The notes: generated from the letters alone by a model not told the origin. Positions 1 to 5,879 are shown, counted from the first letter of the stretch. The stretch: 7,855 bases of DNA from Bacteroidales bacterium (GCA_026985625.1 JALSQC010000339.1:1-7855); one strand, 5' to 3'. A program made the numbers and translations.

Positions 1-1002
1 AATACCGCTAACTCTAATAATATTACAATGACGGTTAATACAATACCATCTACTCCTATTGCAAGTGATACCGAAGCATGTTTTGGGTCATCAATACCAC
101 CACTTTATAGCACAGGAATAAATGTTGAATGGTATAGTAATTCGTCGTTAACAAATTTGGTAAATACGGGAAATACTTTTGTTACAGGACAAACAAATGC
201 AGGTACTTACACATATTATGTAGTAGAAAATAATAACGGTTGTAGAAGTAGTATAACAACATCTACGTTAAGTATAATAGAAGCCCCTGTACCTACCGTT
301 AATTATAACTGGATTTGCGGAAGCGGAAGTGTAAATTTAATAGCAAACGGACAAGGAACTATTTATTGGTATAATACAGCAGTAGGAGGTAATCCTTTAG
401 ATTCAGGCAATGTATTTAACACTCCTGTTATTAGTAACACAACAAATTATTATGCCGAGAGCAAAGTAAACGGTTGTATAAGCAATTCGCGAGGATTAGG
501 ACTTGCAATAGTATATAATCAACCAATAGCTAATTTTAATTTTACGGTAAATAATTTAGATGTTTCGTTTACAAATAATTCTGTAAATTCCGATACTTAT
601 TTATGGGATTTTGGTGACAATATAACAAGTTCTGTAATAAATCCCTTGCATACATATTTACAGCAACAAATATACAATGTTATGTTAGTTGCCGAAAATC
701 CTTGTTATGTAGATACAATTTATAAAATTATTGATTTATCGCCTGTAAATATTTTTACTACATCTTATAATGATATAGTTATTTATCCTAATCCAGCAAG
801 TACTTATTTGAAAATTAAAAGTTACGACAAACATATTTTTAATATAAAGATATATGATATTTACGGCAGAAGAATTACTCAATTAGATGTAAATAATACA
901 AATGTTGTAATTATTGATGTAAAAATGTTTCCTAAAGGAATATATTTTATAAAAGCACAAACAAATAAAGGAAATTTTGTTAAAAAAATTATTAAAAACT
1001 AA
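1..1002 (+). CDS. C-terminal part of a secreted multidomain protein with Ig-like repeats, PKD domain and T9SS sorting tail (5' end outside window)
   Basis: The reading frame is open from base 1, and the nine codons before the first ATG (base 28) read like the last strand of an earlier Ig-like domain. I therefore treat this as a 333-residue C-terminal fragment and not as a gene starting at 28. Two related Ig-like modules follow, at about residues 17-94 and 97-173. Each has a Cys near its start and end (C27/C81, C106/C159; spacing 54 and 53) and an aromatic WY motif. A PKD-like domain lies at about 175-247 with the hallmark YLWDFGD. Residues 253-333 form a type A T9SS C-terminal domain, with YPNP at 262-265, a YDIYGR strand and a final KGIYFIKAQT...KKIIKN segment. 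In this family the tail directs export through the type IX system and is then removed on the surface. The fragment shows no enzymatic domain, so its function is unknown; adhesion or a surface scaffold is only inference. It converges on aroC with a 20-nt gap. Confidence 0.9.
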   Translation, partial: NTANSNNITMTVNTIPSTPIASDTEACFGSSIPPLYSTGINVEWYSNSSLTNLVNTGNTFVTGQTNAGTYTYYVVENNNGCRSSITTSTLSIIEAPVPTVNYNWICGSGSVNLIANGQGTIYWYNTAVGGNPLDSGNVFNTPVISNTTNYYAESKVNGCISNSRGLGLAIVYNQPIANFNFTVNNLDVSFTNNSVNSDTYLWDFGDNITSSVINPLHTYLQQQIYNVMLVAENPCYVDTIYKIIDLSPVNIFTTSYNDIVIYPNPASTYLKIKSYDKHIFNIKIYDIYGRRITQLDVNNTNVVIIDVKMFPKGIYFIKAQTNKGNFVKKIIKN

Positions 1003-1022
1003 AGATATAAATATAGTATAGA

Positions 1023-1994
1023 TTAATTGTTTTCGAGATAAAAATCGGTTAGAGCTATTGCTGTTATTGCCTCAACAATAACGGGGATTCTTAATGTTAT
1101 ACAAATATCGTGACGCCCTTTAATTATTAAGTTTTGTATTTTATTTTTTTCGAAATTAAACGTTTTTTGAGGTTTTGATATACTTGCTGTAGGTCTTACG
1201 GCAAGTCTAAAAATTAAATCGTTACCATTAGTAATTCCTCCATTAATACCTCCAGAATTATTTGTTTTTGTTGTTCCTTTTTTATCTATAATTAAATCGT
1301 TAAATTCGCTACCTAACATTTTTGAAGCATTAAAACCTGCACCAAATTCAATAGCTTTTATTCCGGGAATAGAAAAAGCTAAATGCGAAATAACCGATTC
1401 TACAGAGTTAAAAAAGGGTTCGCCTAATCCTATAGGTATATTTTGTGCTTTACATTCGATTATACCACCTACCGAATCGTTATTTTTTATTGCAAAATCA
1501 AGGGCTTTATTTATATCTGATGTTCCGTAAATCTCTTTTATTGTTGCTTTAATTTTAATATTTGGAATTATTTTTTTTGCAATTACTCCGGCAACAACTA
1601 ATGCTAAACTTAGTCTGCCCGAGAAATGTCCTCCTCCGTTATAATCGTTAAATCCTTTAAATTTTTTATTAGCAACAAAATCGGCATGACCCGGCCTTGG
1701 TGTTTTTACAAACTGTTTATAATCAGATGGTTTTATATTATCGTTATCGAACTCTATTAAAATTGGTGCTCCTGTGGTTTTATTGTTAAATATTCCCGAT
1801 ATAATTTTTGGTTTATCGCTTTCTGTTCTTGTTGATGTTCCTTTTTTTCCACTTTTTCGTCGTAATAAATCCGGTAAAAAATCACTATCGTTAATTGATA
1901 TACCCGAAGGACAACCGTCTATTAAGATTCCTATTGTTTTGCCATGAGATTCGCCAAATATCGATAATCGAAAATTTTTTCCAAAACTATTCAT
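1023..1994 (-). CDS. aroC: Chorismate synthase
   Basis: Catalyses the final shikimate step, an FMNH2-dependent anti-1,4-elimination of phosphate from EPSP to give chorismate, in the cytoplasm. Family signatures are clear: GESHG at residues 14-18 (H17 matches a catalytic His), RPGHAD at 100-105 (H103, the second catalytic His), GGGHFSGRLS at 120-129, a Gly-rich NNSGGINGGITNG at 245-257, and GRHD at 293-296. The arginine-rich RRKSG and TSTRTESD elements near residues 45-60 match the substrate/FMN-phosphate region. At 323 residues it is shorter than the roughly 350-361 usual in the family. By eye, the missing residues map to a loop around 155-180, where E. coli AroC has an insertion, so the core looks intact. 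The start is the first ATG, giving the standard MNSFGKNFRLSIFGESHG beginning; no Shine-Dalgarno sequence is visible. aroA lies 44 nt upstream on the same strand, so the two probably form one transcript for consecutive reactions. Confidence 0.97.
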   Translation of the reverse strand: MNSFGKNFRLSIFGESHGKTIGILIDGCPSGISINDSDFLPDLLRRKSGKKGTSTRTESDKPKIISGIFNNKTTGAPILIEFDNDNIKPSDYKQFVKTPRPGHADFVANKKFKGFNDYNGGGHFSGRLSLALVVAGVIAKKIIPNIKIKATIKEIYGTSDINKALDFAIKNNDSVGGIIECKAQNIPIGLGEPFFNSVESVISHLAFSIPGIKAIEFGAGFNASKMLGSEFNDLIIDKKGTTKTNNSGGINGGITNGNDLIFRLAVRPTASISKPQKTFNFEKNKIQNLIIKGRHDICITLRIPVIVEAITAIALTDFYLENN

Positions 1995-2038
1995 TCTGTA
2001 AAAATACTAATTGTTTTAATAATATAAAATTATAATTT

Positions 2039-3280
2039 TTAAAAATTAATACCGCTTATTTTTGACAAATCGTCGTAAAAAAAAGGATATGATTTTTGTA
2101 TGCTGTCTTTATTTTTAATTGTAATATTTTTTTTGGTAATAGCAGCAACTGTTGCCATTGCCATTGCTATACGATGGTCGTTATGCGAATCTATTTCGAC
2201 AGAATAAAAATTTATTTTTTTGGGAGTTATAAACATATCGTTATCAATAATTTTTATTGATATATTTATTTTAGAAAATTCTTGTTGCAAAGTTTTAGCT
2301 CGATTACTTTCTTTATTAAACAATCTTTTAACACCTGTTATTTTTGATGTTTTATTGCAAAAACTTGCCAAGCAAACGAGTGGTGGAAATAAGTCGGGAT
2401 AATTTTCGGCATTAAATTCAAAATTATTTAATTTGTTTGGAGATATTTTAATTTCGTTTTCTTTTATTGCTACCGTAGCTCCAACATTTTGTAATATGTC
2501 AATAATTTTTTTATCTGCTTGATTTGAGTTTATATCTAAATTTTTTATTAAAATCGGCTTTGATATTGCTCCAAATACACAAAAAAATGCCGCCCCACTC
2601 CAATCGCCATCTATATAATAAATTTTAGGTGCTAAATATATTTGTTTTTTGGGTATAAAAAATTCTTTGTAATTATTATTTTTTATTTTTATACCAAAAT
2701 CGCTTAACATTTTAATTGTTAAATCTATATATGGTATGCTTTTAATGTTTTCTACTTTTATTTTTATATCTGAGTTTAATTTTGGTAATACCATTAATAA
2801 TCCTGATAATATTTGTGAGCTGTTTGCTGCATCTATTTGTATATTTTTTGGTATTATCTTTCCTTTTATGCTTAACGGTAGAGTGTTATTTGTTAAAGTT
2901 ACTTTTACCTCAAGTTTTTTTAATACTGTTTTTATATCCGATAAATTACGATTTAACAATGTTCCTGTTCCATTTAATGTTACATGATTGTTAAAAATTG
3001 CAAAATATATACTAAAAATTTTAACTGCTAATCCGGATTCGCCTACATTAATATTTTTTTTATTAGTATTTATATTTGTAGAATCTATTATAACGGTATT
3101 ATTATTTATTATTACTGTGGAGCCTAATGTTTCAAGAATCTTTTTTACAGTCAATGTATCGTTGCACCAAGTAACGTTTTTTAATTTTATTTTTGACTCT
3201 GATAATAACGATAATAGCATTACTCTTTGTAAAATACTTTTTGATGCCGGTGCAATAATATTATTGTTATTTCTTATCAT
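2039..3280 (-). CDS. aroA: 3-phosphoshikimate 1-carboxyvinyltransferase (EPSP synthase)
   Basis: Transfers the enolpyruvyl group of PEP to shikimate-3-phosphate, the sixth shikimate step, and supplies AroC, encoded just downstream. The 413 residues (E. coli enzyme 427) cover the whole two-domain fold. Key residues are visible: SKS with K14 and R19 near the N-terminus, R111 (E. coli R124), SSQ at 154-156 (Q171), D296 in YPDLFPP (D313), KESNR at 323-327 (E341/R344), NDHR at 367-370 (R386) and K396 (K411). The PEP loop is GESGLAVKI (80-88), aligning without gaps to E. coli GNAGTAMRP; Thr97, Arg100 and Pro101 are therefore Leu, Lys and Ile here (see findings). The protein is very rich in Asn, Ile and Lys, including a run of four Asn at residues 4-7, in line with strong AT drift. 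The start is fixed by the APASKS motif close behind it and by the terminator immediately upstream. No Shine-Dalgarno sequence is visible. Confidence 0.96.
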   Translation of the reverse strand: MIRNNNNIIAPASKSILQRVMLLSLLSESKIKLKNVTWCNDTLTVKKILETLGSTVIINNNTVIIDSTNINTNKKNINVGESGLAVKIFSIYFAIFNNHVTLNGTGTLLNRNLSDIKTVLKKLEVKVTLTNNTLPLSIKGKIIPKNIQIDAANSSQILSGLLMVLPKLNSDIKIKVENIKSIPYIDLTIKMLSDFGIKIKNNNYKEFFIPKKQIYLAPKIYYIDGDWSGAAFFCVFGAISKPILIKNLDINSNQADKKIIDILQNVGATVAIKENEIKISPNKLNNFEFNAENYPDLFPPLVCLASFCNKTSKITGVKRLFNKESNRAKTLQQEFSKINISIKIIDNDMFITPKKINFYSVEIDSHNDHRIAMAMATVAAITKKNITIKNKDSIQKSYPFFYDDLSKISGINF

Positions 3281-3293
3281 GTATACAAAAATA

Positions 3294-3326
3294 AAAAAAT
3301 CCCCGTAAAAGTTTCGAGGATTTTTT
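3294..3326 (-). terminator. Rho-independent terminator of the exb operon
   Basis: On the minus strand, AAAAAATCCTCG (3326-3315) and CGGGGATTTTTT (3305-3294) form a 12-bp stem around a 9-nt loop, with one G:U pair in the GC part and a U-rich 3' side. It lies 23 nt after the exbD-2 stop and 13 nt before the aroA start, so it most likely ends the exb transcript. Read on the plus strand, the G:U pair becomes C:A, so the hairpin is stronger for minus-strand transcription. Confidence 0.8.
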
Positions 3327-3349
3327 AAATGAAATTATTATGAAACTAA

Positions 3350-3820
3350 TTATTTTACAATTTCTTTGCGTGTAGAGTAATTAATTTTTAGAGCATTTGC
3401 TTTACGTAATGCTTGTTTTACATCAGTAACTATTCCCATTTTTGTATTTTTATCGACTTTAAGCGATGTTGTCATAAAAGGGACTTCTTTTTCGTCTCGT
3501 TCGGAGCGTTCGCTTGTAATATATTGGCCGATATCGGATACTTTAGCAAAAGCGTCGTTTAATTGTATACGAGGTTCTGTTCCAAAAATTTTCTGAAATG
3601 ATTTTCGAGGTTTACCTATATAAATATAACTAACTAATGATTTTTTTTCTAATTTTTTAACTTCGGTAGCTCCCGGTACTTTAACTATAATTTTAAGTTC
3701 GGTTTCGCGCATAACCGTAGTTACCATAAAAAAGAATAAAAGCATAAATACAATATCGGGTAACGATGCTGTTGATATAGCAGGTGTTCCTTCTTTTTTC
3801 TTTCTATTAAATTTAGCCAT
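3350..3820 (-). CDS. exbD: ExbD/TolR-family biopolymer transport protein, second paralogue (ExbD-2)
   Basis: A 156-residue ExbD-type subunit of an inner-membrane proton-driven motor. A basic cytoplasmic start (FNRKKKEG) precedes STASLPDIVFMLLFFFMVTT at about 16-35, the single membrane helix. It carries the conserved Asp (D22) that in E. coli ExbD (D25) takes part in proton translocation. The remainder, about 40-156, is a periplasmic domain containing a charged stretch (ITSERSERDEKE, 100-111). It differs clearly from the neighbouring ExbD in length and in its periplasmic part, so it is a diverged paralogue and not a recent duplicate. It starts 2 nt after the exbD-1 stop and is preceded by a perfect AGGAGGT ribosome-binding sequence at good spacing, which supports this ATG. 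It is the last gene of the operon, before the terminator at 3294-3326. TolR is a possible alternative name; the Bacteroidota-type operon favours ExbD. Confidence 0.92.
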   Translation of the reverse strand: MAKFNRKKKEGTPAISTASLPDIVFMLLFFFMVTTVMRETELKIIVKVPGATEVKKLEKKSLVSYIYIGKPRKSFQKIFGTEPRIQLNDAFAKVSDIGQYITSERSERDEKEVPFMTTSLKVDKNTKMGIVTDVKQALRKANALKINYSTRKEIVK

Positions 3821-3822
3821 AA

Positions 3823-4395
3823 TTAATTACCTCCTACGTTTTTAGGTTCTGCTTCTGAAATTCTTTGAGGATAAATTTTTCTAACTGCTTTTTGCTTATC
3901 GGCAGGTAAATCGCTATATTTTTTTCCAAATTTTTGTAACGATATTTCGTTTCTTAATTCGTTATATGCCTTAGCCAATTCGTTCTGCACTTTTATATAC
4001 ATATCGTATGATGTGCTTCTATCGTTTTGCAATGATATTACTTGTTTAGATACGGGATATGTTCCAAAGAAATCTATATTTACATTTTTTTTCTCCGGAA
4101 GGTCGGCTTTATCTTTTGGGTTAGCAATAAATTCTTTTGCTTTGTCTTTAAGCATAGATATATCCATAGGTTCTCCTTCAACAAGTAATTTGTCGTTACT
4201 ATTAATAAGCACAACAAAAACGTTACGTTCTTTAATTGGAGGCGTATCGTCTTGTTGTTCTTCCGGAATTGGGGGCAATTTTCTTGATATACCTGAATCA
4301 ACATCCATAGTTGTTGCTACTAAGAAAAATATTAATAACATAAATGCTATGTCGGCCATTGACCCTGAATTAATTTCTGGAGCAGATCTTGCCAT
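3823..4395 (-). CDS. exbD: ExbD/TolR-family biopolymer transport protein, first paralogue (ExbD-1)
   Basis: A 190-residue ExbD-type subunit. After a short cytoplasmic start (MARSAPEINSGS) comes one membrane helix at about 13-31 (MADIAFMLLIFFLVATTM) with the conserved acidic residue D15, equivalent to the proton-path Asp of E. coli ExbD. Next is a Pro- and acid-rich linker (about 37-56, LPPIPEEQQDD) that can reach away from the membrane, then a periplasmic domain (about 57-123). The C-terminal extension is long, charged and helical-looking, and contains YPQRISEAEP (175-184), a motif I associate with Bacteroidota ExbD proteins. At 190 residues it is much longer than enterobacterial ExbD (about 140). 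It starts 5 nt after the 135-residue membrane gene and ends 2 nt before exbD-2, so it lies in the middle of a tight operon. Role inferred: coupling of the proton gradient to TonB or a TonB-like partner. Confidence 0.93.
   Translation of the reverse strand: MARSAPEINSGSMADIAFMLLIFFLVATTMDVDSGISRKLPPIPEEQQDDTPPIKERNVFVVLINSNDKLLVEGEPMDISMLKDKAKEFIANPKDKADLPEKKNVNIDFFGTYPVSKQVISLQNDRSTSYDMYIKVQNELAKAYNELRNEISLQKFGKKYSDLPADKQKAVRKIYPQRISEAEPKNVGGN
3829..3835 (-). promoter_or_regulatory. Strong Shine-Dalgarno sequence for exbD-2
   Basis: The minus strand reads AGGAGGT, then 8 nt, then the ATG of exbD-2. The motif lies inside the last codons of exbD-1, where it encodes part of Val-Gly-Gly-Asn. None of the other gene starts in this block that I checked (exbD-1, the 135-residue gene, aroA, aroC) has a comparable purine-rich motif, as is usual in Bacteroidota. 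Confidence 0.6.
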
Positions 4396-4400
4396 AATTA

Positions 4401-4808
4401 TTATTTAAAAATTTTTGAAACTTCGGTATATAAAATACTTAAAACTGCAATTATTCCTAAAATATACATAGCCCACAAACCTGTTCCCACTAGTCTTGAT
4501 GTGGTAGCGGAGATGTCAAATTTTTGGGCTCCTAAAAAATGAGGAATAGAGTCTGATGCTATAAGGTAGCTTATTAACGCTAAAACTCCTATAACACCAA
4601 CGCTTATTAATGATCTAACAGCTTTTTTTGGGTTTAATATTAGGCTTATTAAAGGAAATGCTATTGCCGAAACGGCAGCTATTCCGAATAGTATATAAGA
4701 CCAAATGATGAATATATTAACATCAATTACATCAAACCAAAAAAGTAAGAAAAATAGTGCTGATAATCCTAATAATACGTATGATAATATTGAAATTATT
4801 TTGGACAT
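4401..4808 (-). CDS. Uncharacterised four-helix inner-membrane protein within the exb operon
   Basis: I do not recognise a named family for this 135-residue protein. It is almost entirely hydrophobic, with four predicted membrane helices at about 4-25, 32-58, 66-85 and 106-128. A short basic loop after helix 2 (NPKKAVR, 59-65) is the likely cytoplasmic side. A polar segment between helices 3 and 4 (about 86-105, DSIPHFLGAQKFDISATTSR) would then be periplasmic. There are no cysteines and no signal peptide. It lies between exbB and exbD-1 with 5-nt gaps on both sides, so it is surely co-transcribed and probably made in step with the motor subunits. From general knowledge, a small hydrophobic protein in this position recurs in Bacteroidota exb clusters, which suggests an accessory or assembly subunit of the ExbBD complex; no biochemical role can be read from the sequence. 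Confidence refers to its being a real gene. Confidence 0.88.
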   Translation of the reverse strand: MSKIISILSYVLLGLSALFFLLFWFDVIDVNIFIIWSYILFGIAAVSAIAFPLISLILNPKKAVRSLISVGVIGVLALISYLIASDSIPHFLGAQKFDISATTSRLVGTGLWAMYILGIIAVLSILYTEVSKIFK

Positions 4809-4813
4809 ATCAA

Positions 4814-5668
4814 TTATTTTTTAAGGTTATATTTTGTTAAAATGTCAATTAATGATATTGATGCATCTTCCATTTCGTTAACAATACTGTCGATTTTTGC
4901 AACAATATAGTTATAGAAGACTTGTAGTATCATTGCTACAATTAAACCGGCAACTGTTGTAATCAAGGCAACTTTAATACCTCCGGCAACTAATGTTGGA
5001 GATATATCTCCGGCAACTTCTATAGCATCAAATGCACTAATCATACCAATTACTGTTCCCATAAATCCTAACATAGGAGCTAAAGCTATAAATAGTGATA
5101 TCCATGTTAAGCCTTTTTCTAAAAGTCCCATTTGAACTCCTCCATATGCAACAACCGATTTTTCGACAATATCTATTCCTTGATCGGCTCTGTCTAAACC
5201 TTGATAGAAAATGCTGGCAACAGGACCTCTTGTATTACGGCAAACTTCTTTTGCGGCTTCAACTCCGCCTGTATTAAGAGCTTCTTCTACTTTTTTTAGT
5301 AATTTTTCGGTGTTTGTCGAAGCTAAATTAAGATAAATAATTCTTTCGATAGCTAATGCTAAACCTAAAATTAAAGCTAATAATACAAAACTCATAAATC
5401 CGGGACCACCTTCGATAAATTTTTGTTTAATTTGTTGGTGTAATCCGGGAGTTTCTACTTCTGTTGGTTCTTCGGTTTTTTCTTCGGTTTTTGCAGCAAC
5501 TTCTTGTGTAGCTTTAGATGAATCTGTTGTTGCAACCGCAGTTGAGTCTCCATTACCGGCTTCTTGGGTAACTGTTGTGTCTGTAGCGTTTTCTTGTGCT
5601 ATAGAAAAATTTGATGCTCCAAATGATAGCATCCCAAAAACAGCAATTAATGCAAATAGTTTTTTCAT
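4814..5668 (-). CDS. exbB: MotA/TolQ/ExbB proton channel family protein (ExbB)
   Basis: The core subunit of the inner-membrane motor that uses proton flow to energise TonB-type transport; in characterised systems five copies surround an ExbD dimer. The 284 residues begin with a signal-peptide-like segment (about 1-24, likely cleavage near SIA/QEN). A low-complexity stretch rich in Thr, Glu, Ala and Lys follows (about 25-75), which E. coli ExbB lacks in this length. Helix 1 is at about 91-113, then a cytoplasmic region (about 114-185), helix 2 at about 187-210 with the family motif LAPMLGFMGTVIGMISAF (196-213), and helix 3 at about 228-255 followed by a short cytoplasmic tail. The cleaved, periplasmic N-terminus fits the N-out topology of ExbB. 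It is first in its operon and lies 56 nt after the tRNA-Ser gene on the same strand. I see no convincing promoter in that gap, so read-through from upstream is possible. TolQ is the main alternative name. Confidence 0.94.
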   Translation of the reverse strand: MKKLFALIAVFGMLSFGASNFSIAQENATDTTVTQEAGNGDSTAVATTDSSKATQEVAAKTEEKTEEPTEVETPGLHQQIKQKFIEGGPGFMSFVLLALILGLALAIERIIYLNLASTNTEKLLKKVEEALNTGGVEAAKEVCRNTRGPVASIFYQGLDRADQGIDIVEKSVVAYGGVQMGLLEKGLTWISLFIALAPMLGFMGTVIGMISAFDAIEVAGDISPTLVAGGIKVALITTVAGLIVAMILQVFYNYIVAKIDSIVNEMEDASISLIDILTKYNLKK

Positions 5669-5710
5669 GATTAAATTTTAATTGTTAAATTATTAATTTC
5701 ATTTATTTTT

Positions 5711-5839
5711 TTAAAAGTTTTCTGCGGAGAGAGAGGGATTCGAACCCACGTTACGGTTTCCCGTAAACACGCTTTCCAAGCGTGCGCCTTAAGCCACTCG
5801 GCCATCTCTCCTCATCTCCTAAGTCAAAAAAACTTTTAA
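5711..5839. repeat. 11-bp inverted repeat bracketing the tRNA-Ser gene
   Basis: TTAAAAGTTTT at 5711-5721 is the exact reverse complement of AAAACTTTTAA at 5829-5839. The copies flank the tRNA at distances of 3 and 17 nt, so the precursor's leader and trailer could pair. The core is nearly self-complementary and all A/T but one base, so chance is a serious alternative in this composition. Confidence 0.3.
5725..5811 (-). tRNA. tRNA-Ser (anticodon GGA)
   Basis: An 87-nt class II tRNA. The acceptor strands GGAGAGA (5811-5805) and TCTCTCC pair perfectly and are followed by discriminator G. The anticodon stem CACGC/GCGTG encloses the loop TTGGAAA, giving anticodon GGA (reads UCC and UCU). The long variable arm TTACGG-GAAA-CCGTAA identifies it as serine type, and TTCGAAT is the normal T-loop. 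CCA is not encoded; the next bases are CAG. The T-stem GTGGG/CCCTC has a T:T opposition at its second pair (see findings). It lies between the asparaginase gene and exbB on the same strand. Confidence 0.97.
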
Positions 5840-5845
5840 GCCACT
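5836..5845 (-). repeat. Second copy of the tRNA-Ser D-arm 10-mer
   Basis: The minus-strand 10-mer AGTGGCTTAA of the tRNA D-arm (5798-5789) recurs exactly at 5845-5836, 47 nt upstream of it. Between the copies, GGAGATGA sits directly before the tRNA's own GGAGAGATGG, resembling a second partial echo of the acceptor end. This may be the remnant of a small duplication; no second foldable tRNA is present. Confidence 0.35.
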
Positions 5846-5879
5846 AAATTATAAAAATTTTTATTTTTTAATAAATTTA

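Noticed and set aside
28..30. ATG as the start of the plus-strand surface protein gene
   Set aside because: The frame is open back to base 1, the preceding residues continue an Ig-like strand, and no signal peptide follows the ATG, so the gene begins outside the window.
1003..1022. Bidirectional terminator between the converging surface-protein gene and aroC
   Set aside because: The 20-nt gap and its flanks contain no GC-containing hairpin with a T-run.
2736..3308. Several plus-strand open frames opposite aroA (2736-2987, 2782-2994, 2988-3308)
   Set aside because: They are antisense shadows caused by AT-rich codons of aroA; they overlap one another and are rich in Phe, Leu and Ile without domain structure.
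3281..3349. A tonB gene next to exbD-2, as in some Bacteroidota clusters
   Set aside because: The operon ends at the terminator and aroA follows; no coding frame with a TonB C-terminal domain exists in the window.
4013..4408. 131-codon plus-strand open frame opposite exbD-1
   Set aside because: It lies wholly antisense to a well-supported ExbD gene, mirrors its hydrophobic segment, and resembles no known family.
5669..5724. Promoter for exbB between the tRNA and the gene
   Set aside because: No TAnnTTTG-like octamer or TTTG-type -33 box is present in this 56-nt spacer, so no promoter can be supported.
5824..5832. Possible -7 promoter element TTTTTTTG upstream of tRNA-Ser on the minus strand
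   Set aside because: It differs from TAnnTTTG at the conserved A, and no -33 element is visible; a T-run ending in G is expected often here.
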